The notes beneath the pieces are model-generated. The model did no database searches. It was not told where the DNA came from and worked only from the letters and a program-made list of their open reading frames with translations. A stretch of 64,000 nt of DNA from Chloroflexota bacterium (GTDB taxonomy: Bacteria; Chloroflexota; UBA6077; JACCZL01): assembly GCA_020850535.1 (NCBI GenBank), contig JADZEM010000068.1, forward strand, positions 1 to 64,000, given 5' to 3'. Of the stretch, positions 35,819 to 44,881 are shown in pieces. Every line of letters begins with the position of its first letter. The stretch's first letter is position 1. The position numbers and the translations under genes were made by a program.

Positions 35819-36185
35819 GTCATCTCTCCTTCGCGCCACGCTGTGCGCCGGGCTCCACCATGCAACGCCGTCATGGCCCGGTCGATGGAACCCCGAACGG
35901 GGGCGGGCCGACCCCCGGTCATCTCCGCTGTCGAGCCGCGACCCTGGACGCGAGACCTCCTCCGACGCTCGAGATCGCTCCGGGATGGAGACGTGTTGCG
36001 GCCAGACGCCGCAGACGGCGTGCCGCGACGACGGGCGCCTGGCCGGGCCGCCGACAGGGGCAGTCGGAGGCAGACCCGACGGTCAGTGCCGGTTACCAGC
36101 AAGACGTCGCCCGCCCTCACGTCGACGTCGATCGTCCCACGGCCGCGGTCCGCGACGCCGCCACTTACGTATCCCCACACCAGGA
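35819..36185 (-). other. Long leader between box G and the YHS gene
   Basis: About 360 nt separate the box G -10 from the YHS start. A minus-strand frame beginning GTG at about 36180, exactly where a leaderless start would lie, encodes VWGYVSGGVADRGRG and RAGDVLLVTG before turning Arg/Ser-rich. It may be a small protein or leader; I cannot decide. Confidence 0.3.
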
Positions 36186-36239
36186 ACTCTACGCCGGCAA
36201 GCTGAGGGCTGGCTGAGGAGGGGCTGAGCGTCCGCTGAA
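36186..36239 (-). promoter_or_regulatory. CTCAG box G (YHS-nuo operon)
   Basis: On the minus strand TTCAG, CTCAG, CTCAG, CTCAG lie at 11-bp pitch (plus-strand complements at 36235, 36224, 36213, 36202). TAGAGT follows after 10 nt. It points to the YHS and nuo genes and diverges from box I. Confidence 0.8.
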
Positions 36240-36284
36240 ACACGCGCCGACGTGCCGAGCTGGCCGCCGTGCCGAGCTGTCAGC

Positions 36285-36338
36285 CTCACCGAATCTTCAG
36301 CCGCGCCTCACGTGGGCCTCAGCCCGCTCGGCGATGCT
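36285..36338 (+). promoter_or_regulatory. CTCAG box I (C2H2 zinc-finger gene)
   Basis: CTCAC, TTCAG, CTCAC, CTCAG start at 36285, 36296, 36307 and 36318, and GATGCT follows after 10 nt. It drives the small gene at 36452 through a leader of about 107 nt that holds the short palindrome GCCCGGATGTCCGGGC. Confidence 0.7.
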
Positions 36339-36451
36339 TGCGCGTGACACGCAGGCAGCAGCCGGCGCCCGGATGTCCGGGCCCCTGGCAAGGGGGCGCG
36401 GACACTACGGACGATCGGGGACCCCGCGTGATTGCCGCGGAGGACGTTGTG

Positions 36452-36697
36452 ATGAGAGTTGAACTGTCGACATCGATACCCCTGGCCCTCATGCGACGAG
36501 CCCGGGCGATGAAGCTGGTGACCGTCGGCGACGCGAAGGTCGCAATCCTCAAACAGGCGTCCCGCTGGTGGGGCGCGGCCTTCTACCACTGCCCGATCTG
36601 CGACCGCGACTTCCGGCACGACCTGGACGCGGCGAACCACCTGGTCGGCCACAAGCACCCGGTCCTCCGCTGGGACGCAGCAGGCCGCTGGGCCTGA
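36452..36697 (+). CDS. Small protein with a single C2H2-type zinc finger
   Basis: The 81-residue protein has an N-terminal helical part (MRVELSTSIPLALMRRARAM) and a finger YHCPICDRDFRHD then AANHLVGHKHPV, giving C-x2-C-x(n)-H-x3-H. Single classic zinc fingers are uncommon in bacteria. GGAGG lies eight nt before the ATG; a GTG three bases earlier is an alternative. Being under a CTCAG box, it may sense or store metal rather than bind DNA, but neither is shown. Confidence 0.65.
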   Translation: MRVELSTSIPLALMRRARAMKLVTVGDAKVAILKQASRWWGAAFYHCPICDRDFRHDLDAANHLVGHKHPVLRWDAAGRWA

Positions 36698-36750
36698 TCG
36701 ACGCCGAGTTGGGCGGCGGGCGTGAGGCGCGCAGTCCAACGCCTCAGCCC

Positions 36751-36804
36751 CTCAGCCAACCCTCAGGTGTGGCTCAGGCTGGACTCAGCCCCCGCCGGTA
36801 CGCT
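36751..36804 (+). promoter_or_regulatory. CTCAG box H (multicopper oxidase operon)
   Basis: Four perfect CTCAG pentamers start at 36751, 36762, 36773 and 36784, with TACGCT 10 nt later. An extra CTCAG at 36743 is out of phase. Confidence 0.8.
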
Positions 36805-36853
36805 CCAGGCAACACGCTGATGCCCCGCTTCGGCGGGGAGAGGGAACTCGATC

Positions 36854-37351
36854 ATGACCACTCGCACGAGCCCACGAAGCATCGCACGCTGGCTCGGACG
36901 CGCCGTCTTCGCCACGTCCGTGAGCCTCGCGCTGATCGGACCGGTCGGCCCGGCGCTAGCGGCTACCGACGGTCTCGCGGTGGTACAGCAGGCGGCCGAC
37001 GTCCAGACGGCTGATGTCCAGACCAACGTCGGCGGCGGCGTCACAGTCAAGGTCAGCCGGTTGGAGAGTGCCGAGGGGCTGGCCTTCAAGATCGTGCTCG
37101 ACACCCACTCGGTGAACCTGGACCGTATCGACCTCGGCCAGCTCGCCGTCCTCCGGACCGAGCAGGGCGAGGAGATTGCCCCGCTCGCCTGGGAGGCGCC
37201 GGCGGGCGGCCACCACCGCGAGGGGACGCTGATGTTCCCGACCACCACGGCCGACGGGTTGCCCCTGTTCGAAGCCGGCGCGGGCACGGTCGAGCTCGTG
37301 ATCCGCGACGTCGCCGGCGTTGCCGAGCGCGCCTTCCGCTGGGTGATCTGA
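36854..37351 (+). CDS. Exported protein of unknown function
   Basis: The 165-residue protein has a long signal peptide (1-36, ending ALA) and a beta-rich domain with no Cys (VTVKVSRLESAEGLAFKIVL, LVIRDVAG). It resembles the ends of the exported protein at 21724 in style (LVIRDVAG versus LVIRDAHG). It is the first gene of the operon with the multicopper oxidase, 25 bp upstream of it, so it may be a partner or chaperone. Confidence 0.65.
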   Translation: MTTRTSPRSIARWLGRAVFATSVSLALIGPVGPALAATDGLAVVQQAADVQTADVQTNVGGGVTVKVSRLESAEGLAFKIVLDTHSVNLDRIDLGQLAVLRTEQGEEIAPLAWEAPAGGHHREGTLMFPTTTADGLPLFEAGAGTVELVIRDVAGVAERAFRWVI

Positions 37352-37376
37352 CGCCGCCGTGATGGGGAGGAGAGGG

Positions 37377-38534
37377 ATGTCAGGTGTAACGACCACGCGC
37401 GCCGGTCGCTGGGCGGCGGTCGCGGCGGCCCTCGCGCTCGTCGCGGCCACCGCCTGGAGCGCCGGCCGCGCGACCGCGCCGGCCGTGACGGCCAGCGCGG
37501 CGCCCGCGCCGACCGGCTACAACATCGGGGTCGCCGGCAAGCCGGCCCCCACCGGCCAGGTGAAGGAGTACCAGCTCGTCGCCCGCGAGGCGCCCTGGGA
37601 GATCGCACCCGGGGTCACCGTACCGGCGATCACCTACAACGGTCAGGTGCCCGGCCCGACGATCCGTGTCACCGAGGGCGACACTCTCCGGGTGACGCTG
37701 AAGAACGAGCTGTCCAAAGCGACCAGCATCCATTGGCACGGCCTGCACGTGCCGAACGCGGCCGACGGCGTGCCGGGCGTCACGCAGGCGGCGATCGAGC
37801 CCGGCCAGAGCTACACCTACGAGTTCCAGGCCAGCCATGCCGGGACGTTCCTGTACCACCCGCACGTCAACTCGGTCGAGCAGATCGACCGGGGCCTCTA
37901 CGCCCCGCTGATCATCGACCCTGCCACGCCACCGGCGACGACCTTCGACAAGGACTTCACCATGATGCTGTCGGCCTGGGACACCACGGCTCTCAGCAGC
38001 GGCGGTGAGGCCGGCCATGGCATGCCCGGCATGACGATGACCTACAACTACTTCACGATCAACGGCAAGGCGTTCCCGTCGAACGAGGCCTGGACGGTCC
38101 GCGAGAACGACCTCGTGCGCGTCCGGATCATCAACATCTCGAACGTCGTCCACCCGATGCACCTGCACGGGGGCGACTTCACCGTCGTAGCGAAGGATGG
38201 CGAGCCGATTCGCCCCGAGCTGCAGCAGACGATGAATACGGTTTCCGTGAACGCGGGCGAGACGTTCGACGCCGTCTTCCGGGCCGACAACCCCGGGACG
38301 TGGCTGTTCCACTGCCACGAGCTGCACCACACCGAGAACGACGGCGTCGAACCGGGTGGGCTGATCCAGGTGATCCAGTACGCGGGCGTCCAATCACCGC
38401 CGGCGTCGGGCGCCCCGGCCGCCCCAGCAGCGCCGGCTGCCCCAGCAGCGCCGGCTGCCCCGGCTGCCCCGGCCGCCACGCCGACCGCGCTCCCACCCGG
38501 ACACTCCCCGAACATGCCCGGCATGCGGCACTAG
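37377..38534 (+). CDS. Multicopper oxidase / nitrite reductase-like protein
   Basis: The 385-residue protein has a signal anchor (12-35) and cupredoxin domains with the copper-ligand motifs SIHWHGLH, FLYHPHVN, HPMHLHGGD and WLFHCHELHH. HCHELHHTENDG supplies type 1 and trinuclear ligands. A central HGMPGMTM and a C-terminal AAP-repeat linker ending in NMPGMRH add Met/His copper sites. GGAGGAGAGGG precedes the ATG at 37377. Laccase-like copper oxidases detoxify Cu(I); related two-domain forms reduce nitrite. The HWHG/HCH pattern favours oxidase. Confidence 0.85.
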   Translation: MSGVTTTRAGRWAAVAAALALVAATAWSAGRATAPAVTASAAPAPTGYNIGVAGKPAPTGQVKEYQLVAREAPWEIAPGVTVPAITYNGQVPGPTIRVTEGDTLRVTLKNELSKATSIHWHGLHVPNAADGVPGVTQAAIEPGQSYTYEFQASHAGTFLYHPHVNSVEQIDRGLYAPLIIDPATPPATTFDKDFTMMLSAWDTTALSSGGEAGHGMPGMTMTYNYFTINGKAFPSNEAWTVRENDLVRVRIINISNVVHPMHLHGGDFTVVAKDGEPIRPELQQTMNTVSVNAGETFDAVFRADNPGTWLFHCHELHHTENDGVEPGGLIQVIQYAGVQSPPASGAPAAPAAPAAPAAPAAPAAPAATPTALPPGHSPNMPGMRH

Positions 38535-38544
38535 ACTGGACGAG

Positions 38545-39348
38545 ATGACGATGCTGACCATCGACCTGGACCCGATCATCTTCCACGCCGGCCCGCTGGC
38601 GCTGTCCTGGTACAGCCTGGCCGTTCTGGCGGGCGTGGCGAGTGGCGCCTGGCTCACCTGGCGTGAGGCGGCGCGACGGGGCATCCCGACCGAGCCGCTC
38701 TCTGACCTGCTCGTCTGGATCGTCGTCGGCGGCATCGTCGGCGCCCGGCTGTTCCACGTCGTCGACCGCTGGGACGCCTACGCCGCGGACCCGCTGGCGA
38801 TCCTGGCGATCCAGAATGGTGGCCTGGCGATCCTCGGCGCGATCGCCGGCGGCACACTGGCCGGCGTCGTCGCGGCCCGGCGGCTGGGCCTTCCGGTCCT
38901 GCGCCTCTCCGACGCCGCCGCGCCCGGTGTCGTGCTCGGCCAGGCGATCGGCCGATTCGGCTGCCTGGTGACCGGCGACGCCCTCGGGCCGGCCACGGAC
39001 GGCACCTGGGGGATCGTGTATGTCAACCCGGGGGCGATGGCGCCGGCGCTCGGCGTCGCCTACCAGCCGACCTTCTTCTACGAGATGGTGCTGGGTCTCG
39101 CCATCTTCGGCCTCCTCTGGGCGGTCCGCCGACGGCTGCACCAGGACGGCCAGCTCTTCGCGCTCTACCTCGGCCTCTATGCCATTGGGAAGTTCGGGCT
39201 GACCTTCCTGCGAACCGAGACGGTCTGGCTGTGGGGGCTCCAGCAGGCCCAGCTCGTGGCGCTCGGGCTGCTGCTGGTCGCCGGCCTGTGGGCGCTCTCG
39301 GCGCGGTTCGTCTGGCCGGCGAGCCGGCCACGGCTGTCGGGGGGATGA
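38545..39348 (+). CDS. lgt: Prolipoprotein diacylglyceryl transferase
   Basis: The 267-residue protein has seven membrane segments and Lgt motifs (GGLAILGAIAGGTLAG, QAIGRFGCLVTGDALG, YQPTFFYEMVL, ETVWLWGLQQAQ). It attaches diacylglycerol to the lipobox Cys of prolipoproteins. Key Arg and His/Asn positions are mostly kept, though the HGGL motif reads NGGL. It lies ten bp after the oxidase gene and may process cluster lipoproteins such as the PCYCGC protein. Confidence 0.85.
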   Translation: MTMLTIDLDPIIFHAGPLALSWYSLAVLAGVASGAWLTWREAARRGIPTEPLSDLLVWIVVGGIVGARLFHVVDRWDAYAADPLAILAIQNGGLAILGAIAGGTLAGVVAARRLGLPVLRLSDAAAPGVVLGQAIGRFGCLVTGDALGPATDGTWGIVYVNPGAMAPALGVAYQPTFFYEMVLGLAIFGLLWAVRRRLHQDGQLFALYLGLYAIGKFGLTFLRTETVWLWGLQQAQLVALGLLLVAGLWALSARFVWPASRPRLSGG

Positions 39349-39560
39349 AGGCTGGTGGACGAACGCCGGCGGAGGCGGTGCCGAACACGGCGGGGGCCGG
39401 GTAACGGGGCCCGGTCCCCTAGCCCGCTACCGAGCGGGTCGCCGGCGGCCGAGAGGGCCGAGACGGGGAGGCCATAATGCAGGAGGCACGGGGACTCGGC
39501 CAGTTGCTGCTCCGTGCGCGCGCTGACAGCTCGGAGGAAGGAGGGTCGAAGGCCGTGGCA

Positions 39561-40235
39561 ATGCAGCGGATCCTGGTCGTCGACGACGACCTGTCCGTGA
39601 CGAGCGTCCTCAAGCGGGGCCTCTCATACGAGGGGTACGTCGTCGAGACGGCCGCGACCGGCGTCGAAGGCCTCGAGCTGGCGCGCCAGCAGGCACCGGA
39701 CCTGGTGATCCTCGACATCATGATGCCGGGGCTCGACGGCCTGGAGGTGCTGCGGCGGCTGCGTGGGGCCGACCGGGACCTGCCGGTCCTGCTGCTCACC
39801 GCCCGCGACGCGCCGACTGACCAGGTGCTCGGGCTGGAGCTGGGCGCCGACGACTACGTCGTCAAGCCGTTCACCTTCGAGGTGCTGGTGGCCCGCGTCA
39901 AGGCGCTCCTGCGGCGCAAAGAGAGCGACCGCCCGGCCGTCTTGCGCTTCGCCGACCTCGCCCTGGACACCGGCACCCGGATGGCGCACCGGGGCGAGCG
40001 GAGCATCACGCTCACCAGCACCGAGTACGATCTGCTCCAGCAGTTCCTGGAGCACCCCCGCCGCGTCTTGACACGGGACTTCCTGATGGAGCGGGTCTGG
40101 GGCTACGACTTCGGCGGCAACACCAACGTCCTCGAGGTCTACGTCAAGCAGCTCCGGCAGAAGCTCGAAGCCGACGGCCAGCCCCGCCTGATCCACACCC
40201 TGCGCGGCTCTGGCTACGTCCTGCGCGAGCCGTAG
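39561..40235 (+). CDS. OmpR-family response regulator
   Basis: The 224-residue protein has a receiver domain (phospho-acceptor Asp52 in VILDIMMPG, acidic VDDD at 7-10, Lys in DDYVVKPF) and a winged-helix DNA-binding domain (EYDLLQQFLEHPRRVLTRDF, VYVKQLRQKLE). OmpR/PhoB-type regulators bind direct repeats spaced about 11 bp, exactly the arrangement of the CTCAG boxes in this window. It is the only such regulator here, so it is the best candidate. The ATG at 39561 has AAGG eight nt upstream; a GTG at 39555 is possible. The kinase gene follows 15 bp later. Confidence 0.85.
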   Translation: MQRILVVDDDLSVTSVLKRGLSYEGYVVETAATGVEGLELARQQAPDLVILDIMMPGLDGLEVLRRLRGADRDLPVLLLTARDAPTDQVLGLELGADDYVVKPFTFEVLVARVKALLRRKESDRPAVLRFADLALDTGTRMAHRGERSITLTSTEYDLLQQFLEHPRRVLTRDFLMERVWGYDFGGNTNVLEVYVKQLRQKLEADGQPRLIHTLRGSGYVLREP

Positions 40236-40250
40236 ACGAGGACCGGCCCT

Positions 40251-41672
40251 GTGTCGCTGCGGCTGCGGCTGGCCCTCTGGTACGGCGCGCTGACCGGGCT
40301 GGCGATCGTCGTCGTCAGCCTGGTCTCCTACGCCATGCACAGCCGCGCCCACTACGACGAGATGGACGCGATGCTCGCGAGCGCCGCGGAGCACATCGCC
40401 GAGGAGTACCTCGGCACCGCGACCCCGGCCGACCGGGCGGCCAGCATGGCGACGTCGATCGTGCCGGATCTGGTGATGCGGCTCTACCGGACGGACGGCG
40501 GGCTCGTCGCGGAGTCGCCGAACGCGGCCAGCGTGCCGGCCACGGATCCCCGGACATCCCTGGCGGGTCCGAGTCGGCCAGCCTTCGACGCGATCGCCGG
40601 GCTCGCGCCGGCCTTTGCCTGGCCCCCGGCCGGGCACGGCCGTTTCGACGTCACCGCCGACCGGCAGGGGAATCGCTGGCGGCTGCACGTCCTGCCGCTC
40701 GCGAGCCTCGGCCAGATCCTCGTCGTGGCGGCGCCCCTGGATCGGATCGACGCGTCGGTTGCGCGGTTCCGGGGGCTCCTGCTCGGGTTCGCCGTGGTCG
40801 GGACGCTCCTCACGTTCATGGTGAGCTGGCTGCTCGCGCGTGGGGCGCTACATCCCCTCGCCGTCGTGACGGCGACGGCGAGCGCCATCGCCCGCTCGCG
40901 CGGGTTCGGACGCCGGGTCCCCGTGGGGCCGCGCGACGACGAGCTGGGGCAGCTGACGACGACGTTCAACGAGATGCTGGACAGCCTGGAGCAGGCCTAC
41001 CGGGCCGAGCAGCGGTTCGTGGGCGATGCCTCGCACGAGCTGCGGGCGCCGCTAACGGCCATCCAGGCCAACCTCGAGCTCTTGGAGCGCCGCCCCGACA
41101 TGCCGGTCGAAGCGCGCCAGGAGGCGGTGGCCGAGGCGAGCCGCGAGGCCCACCGACTGACCCAGCTTGTGGCCGACCTGCTGGCGCTCGCCCGCGCCGA
41201 CGCCGGCGCAGCCATCCCGCGCCACCCGGTCGAGCTCGACCGCGTCCTGCTCGACACGCTCGGCTCGGCGCGGCACCTGGCCCGGGGGCGCCGCCTGGAC
41301 ATCGCCGCCCTCGATCCGACCGTTGTCGAGGGTAACGAGGACCGCCTTCGGCAGCTCCTGCTGATCCTGCTCGACAACGCCATCAAGTACAGCCCGCCAG
41401 ACGGGACGGTAACCCTCAGCTTGCGGCGCAACGGCCGGACGGCGGACCTCACCGTCGCGGACCGGGGCGTCGGCATCCCGCCCGACGAGCTGCCGCGCGT
41501 CTTCGACCGCTTCTACCGGGCGGACCCAGCCCGTGCCCGCGATCCCGGCGGCACCGGTCTGGGCCTGTCGATCGCCCACTGGATCGTCGAGCAGCACGGC
41601 GGCCAGATCGGCATCGAGAGCGCCGTGGGCCGCGGCACGACGGTCTCCGTCACCCTGCCGACGAACGGCTGA
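40251..41672 (+). CDS. Sensor histidine kinase, partner of the OmpR-type regulator
   Basis: The 473-residue protein has two membrane helices (8-28 and about 178-202) flanking an extracytoplasmic sensor of about 150 residues. A HAMP linker, HisKA with GDASHELRAPLTAIQ (His262) and HATPase (LLDNAIKYSPPDG, ADRGVGIPPDEL, GGTGLGLSIAHWIVEQHGG) follow. This is the CusS/QseC-like layout for metal or envelope sensing. It probably phosphorylates the regulator encoded just upstream. Confidence 0.88.
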   Translation: MSLRLRLALWYGALTGLAIVVVSLVSYAMHSRAHYDEMDAMLASAAEHIAEEYLGTATPADRAASMATSIVPDLVMRLYRTDGGLVAESPNAASVPATDPRTSLAGPSRPAFDAIAGLAPAFAWPPAGHGRFDVTADRQGNRWRLHVLPLASLGQILVVAAPLDRIDASVARFRGLLLGFAVVGTLLTFMVSWLLARGALHPLAVVTATASAIARSRGFGRRVPVGPRDDELGQLTTTFNEMLDSLEQAYRAEQRFVGDASHELRAPLTAIQANLELLERRPDMPVEARQEAVAEASREAHRLTQLVADLLALARADAGAAIPRHPVELDRVLLDTLGSARHLARGRRLDIAALDPTVVEGNEDRLRQLLLILLDNAIKYSPPDGTVTLSLRRNGRTADLTVADRGVGIPPDELPRVFDRFYRADPARARDPGGTGLGLSIAHWIVEQHGGQIGIESAVGRGTTVSVTLPTNG

Positions 41673-41745
41673 CGCCCCGGCGCCTGACCGCCCCCCCCGC
41701 GGCATCGGCTGTTCGCCGGCGGACGATGCATTATCCTATGGTTAT

Positions 41746-42111
41746 ATGTTTATGCTTGATGTGTCGTTGGGGAGCGTGTCGGTCGCCATGCGGCAGGATC
41801 CTCAGTTCAGTCTGAAGGCGAAGCTGTTCCGCGGCCTTGCCGATCCATCGCGCCTGGCGATCCTCGAGATCCTGCGTGCGGGCGAGCGGACGGTGTCGGA
41901 CGTCGTCGAGGCAACGGGGCTGTCCCAGCCGAACGTGTCGAGCCACCTGGCGTGCCTGCGGGATTGCGGGCTTGTCTTGAGTCGGCAGGATGGTCGCTTC
42001 GTGTACTACCGACTCGCCGATGCACGCGTCGAGGATCTGCTGCGCCAGGCCGAGGGCATCCTGGTCAGTGTTGCCGACCGCGTCTACGCCTGTACCCGCT
42101 ACGAGTCTTGA
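41746..42111 (+). CDS. ArsR/SmtB-family metal-responsive repressor
   Basis: The 121-residue protein has the ArsR winged helix ([44 protein letters not shown]) and Cys residues in LACLRDCGL that match CadC/CmtR-type metal sites, plus a C-terminal Cys. A TATCCT -10-like hexamer lies eight nt before the ATG, so the mRNA may be leaderless; ATGs at 41752 and 41788 are alternatives. It lies 10 bp before the P-type ATPase gene, which it probably represses until metal binds. Confidence 0.85.
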   Translation: MFMLDVSLGSVSVAMRQDPQFSLKAKLFRGLADPSRLAILEILRAGERTVSDVVEATGLSQPNVSSHLACLRDCGLVLSRQDGRFVYYRLADARVEDLLRQAEGILVSVADRVYACTRYES

Positions 42112-42121
42112 GGGCACCAGC

Positions 42122-44275
42122 ATGACGACGTCTGCGAGCCGAACAAGCGTCGACCTGCCGATCGTCGGCATGGACTGCGCCGACGAAGCGGCGCACATCG
42201 AGGCCGCGGTCGGCAAGGTACCCGGCGTGCTCGAGGTACGGGCGCTCGTCGCGGCTCAGCGAGCGCGTGTGACGTATGACCCGGTCCGCGTGACGCCCGC
42301 CCAGATCGTCGCCGCGATCGAGCAGACGGGGTGCAGCGTCCGCGACGAGCACGAGCCGGCCGCGGCTGAGACGCAGGCGGAGGGTCGTCGGGACATCGGC
42401 CAGATCATCGGCTGGGGCGCCCTGGGCATGGTCGCCGTCGTGGTACTGGTCGCCGCGCTCGGCGAGCGGCTCGGTCTGCTCGACGCTGTGCTCGAGCGCC
42501 TGCCGTGGTGGATTCCGGCCCTGGCGATTATCCTGGGTGGCTGGGGCGTGTTCGGCGGCGTGCTCCGGGCCGCCCGGCGCGCCGAGGTGACGAGCCACAC
42601 CCTGATGACGACCGGCGTCATCGCGTCGGCCGCGATCGGCCAGTGGACGACGGCCGCGCTGATCGTGTTCTTCATGCGCTTCGCCGACTGGATCGAGGAG
42701 CTGACGACCGAGCGGAGCCGCCAGGCACTCAAGCAGCTCGTCGCGCTCCAGCCGCCGTCGGCGCGCGTCCAGCGCGACGGCCGTGAGGTCGACGTGCCGG
42801 TCGCCGAGGTCGCGGTTGGAGATATCGTGGTCGTCCGCCCGGGTGAGCGCATCCCCGTCGACGGCGAGGTGATGGAGGGGCAGGCGCCGGTCGACCAGGC
42901 GCCGATCACTGGCGAGAGCGTGCCGGTCGAGAAGGGCCTGGGGGACGCCGTGTTCGCCGCGACGGTGACGCAGGCCGGCTTCTTGAAGGTTCGCGCCACG
43001 AGGGTGGGCGCCGACACGACGTTCGGCCGGATCGTGCGGCTGGTCGAGGAGGCTGAGTCGCAGAAGGCGCCGGTCCAGCGCTTCGCCGACCGCTTCTCGT
43101 CCTACTACCTGCCGGCCGTGCTGCTCATTGCCGCCATGACCTACCTGGCCACCGGGCAGGTCGTGAACGCCGTCGCGGTGCTGGTCGTCGCCTGCGCCTG
43201 CGCGATCACGCTGGCAACTCCCGTCGTCGTCCTGGCGAGCGTCGGCAACGCGGCCCGGCGGGGCCTGCTCGTCAAGGGCGGGATCGCGCTGGAGCAGCTC
43301 GCCAGGGTCGACACCGTCGTCATGGACAAGACCGGCACGCTCACCCGTGGCGAGCCGCGCCTGACCGACGTCGTGCCGCTCAACGGCATCGGCGAGGCCG
43401 ATCTGCTAGCGACCGTTGCGGCCGTGGAGGCACGGAGTGAGCACCCGCTGGCGAAGGCGCTCGTGCGGGCGGCCGACGAGCGGGGCCTGGCGCGACCGGA
43501 GCCCGACGCGTTCACGCCCCTGCCCGGGCGCGGGCTGGTCGGCGCGGTGGCCGGGCGCGAGTGGGCGGTGGGTAACCGCCGGCTGCTCGCCGAGCGCGGC
43601 GTCGCCCCGTCGCCCGAGCACGAGCGGCGGGCCCAGGCCTTCGAGCGCGACGGGAAGACCGTGTTCTTCGTCGCGGACGGCGCCGGCGTGACCGGGCTGG
43701 TGGCGGTGGCCGACGTAGTGCGCCCCGAGGTGCGGGCGGCGCTCCTCGACCTGAAGCGGCTGGGCGTGCGGCGCCTGCTCCTGCTCACGGGCGACAACGA
43801 GCGGGTGGCCGCGGCCGTCGCGCAGGAGCTCGGGCTCGAATACCGCGCCGAGCTACTGCCGGACGAGAAGATCGCGGCTGTCAAGGCTCTTCAGGCGGAA
43901 GGCGCGGTGGTCATGATGGTGGGCGACGGCGTGAACGACGCGCCGGCGCTGGCCCAGGCCGACGTCGGCGTGGCGATGGGCGCGGCCGGGACCGACGTGG
44001 CGATCGAGGCGGCAGATGTGGCGCTGATGCGCGACGATTGGGCGATGGTCCCGGAGGCGATTCGCCTCGGCCGGCGCTCGGCGCGCGTGATCCGCCAAAA
44101 CCTTGGCTTCACGGCCGCGTACAACGTCATCGGCATTGCTCTCGCGTTCGTCGGCCTGTTGCCGCCGGTGTGGGCAGCGGCCGCCCAGAGCCTGCCCGAC
44201 GTCGCGATCATGGCCAACTCCGCGCGGCTACTCCGGGTCCCCCGCGCAGGACCACCCCGCTCCGACACCGAGTGA
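42122..44275 (+). CDS. P1B-type heavy-metal ATPase with CAC instead of CPC
   Basis: The 717-residue protein has an N-terminal heavy-metal-associated domain ([16 protein letters not shown], one Cys), membrane helices, the actuator TGES, the phosphorylation motif DKTGTLT and hinge [11 protein letters not shown]. The transmembrane metal-site motif reads Cys358-Ala359-Cys360 ([13 protein letters not shown]) where the family almost always has CPC. By family it exports Cd, Zn, Pb or Cu ions. The ArsR gene upstream favours a Cd/Zn/Pb-type substrate. All catalytic motifs seem intact, so it should still be an active pump. Confidence 0.88.
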   Translation: MTTSASRTSVDLPIVGMDCADEAAHIEAAVGKVPGVLEVRALVAAQRARVTYDPVRVTPAQIVAAIEQTGCSVRDEHEPAAAETQAEGRRDIGQIIGWGALGMVAVVVLVAALGERLGLLDAVLERLPWWIPALAIILGGWGVFGGVLRAARRAEVTSHTLMTTGVIASAAIGQWTTAALIVFFMRFADWIEELTTERSRQALKQLVALQPPSARVQRDGREVDVPVAEVAVGDIVVVRPGERIPVDGEVMEGQAPVDQAPITGESVPVEKGLGDAVFAATVTQAGFLKVRATRVGADTTFGRIVRLVEEAESQKAPVQRFADRFSSYYLPAVLLIAAMTYLATGQVVNAVAVLVVACACAITLATPVVVLASVGNAARRGLLVKGGIALEQLARVDTVVMDKTGTLTRGEPRLTDVVPLNGIGEADLLATVAAVEARSEHPLAKALVRAADERGLARPEPDAFTPLPGRGLVGAVAGREWAVGNRRLLAERGVAPSPEHERRAQAFERDGKTVFFVADGAGVTGLVAVADVVRPEVRAALLDLKRLGVRRLLLLTGDNERVAAAVAQELGLEYRAELLPDEKIAAVKALQAEGAVVMMVGDGVNDAPALAQADVGVAMGAAGTDVAIEAADVALMRDDWAMVPEAIRLGRRSARVIRQNLGFTAAYNVIGIALAFVGLLPPVWAAAAQSLPDVAIMANSARLLRVPRAGPPRSDTE

Positions 44276-44375
44276 CGGGCGAGCGTATGCCCACGACGGA
44301 TCCCTGGCGCCGTTCGCAGTGCTCGCTGAGAGCGTGGGGTCGCGTCAGGATGAGATCCTCCGATCGGGCGAAGCG

Positions 44376-44705
44376 CTAGCGATCCATGCGCCGTGTGCTC
44401 GTGAGCAGCTCCCGCCCGAGAAGGAGGACTCCGAGGACGCCGGAAGTCAGCAGTCCCAGTCCGCCTGACCAGTAGAGCGGTTGGATGCCAACGCGGTCGA
44501 CGAGCAGTCCCCCGAGCGCCAGGGACAGGAGCCGCGTCGCGTGCCACGTCACGTCCAGCAGGGTGAAGACGCGACCGCGCACGGAGTCGGGCACGGCCTC
44601 CTGCACCACGGAGTTGAACACGACGATGCCGGCTGAGGTCTTGAGCCCGTAGACGAAGCGCAGCACGAGGGCGACGGGCAGCGGTGTGATGATGTTGGCC
44701 GCCAA
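44376..44705 (-). pseudogene. C-terminal remnant of an MFS transporter gene
   Basis: The frame encodes about 109 residues resembling the last third of a major facilitator transporter (VFNSVVQEAVPDSVRGRVFTL, LSLALGGLLVDRVGIQPLYW). The N-terminal two thirds are missing: upstream sequence does not continue the family in any frame. It is likely a truncated leftover beside the ATPase. Confidence 0.65.
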
Positions 44706-44881
44706 CCGCGGATCACCTCGCCATACGCGCCTGCGACTCGGCCGAGCCGCCCTGTCAGAGGGGTCATCGGTACAGTATGGCCGGATCTGTCTACACGGCT
44801 ACGATCGTGAGGGCAAGTCGCCCCGCACCGTTGGCCAGGTGACGACACGGTACCTGCTCCACAAGAACCCGGGAGGGTGTT

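Noticed and set aside
38401-38484. The Ala-Pro repeats of the multicopper oxidase as a CRISPR or tandem DNA repeat
   Set aside because: They are coding repeats of a short Ala/Ala/Pro linker in frame with the protein.
44754-44776. A CTCAG box before the CopZ-like gene
   Set aside because: A GTCAG and TACAGT are present, but no in-phase 11-bp repeats and the spacing to the -10 is wrong.
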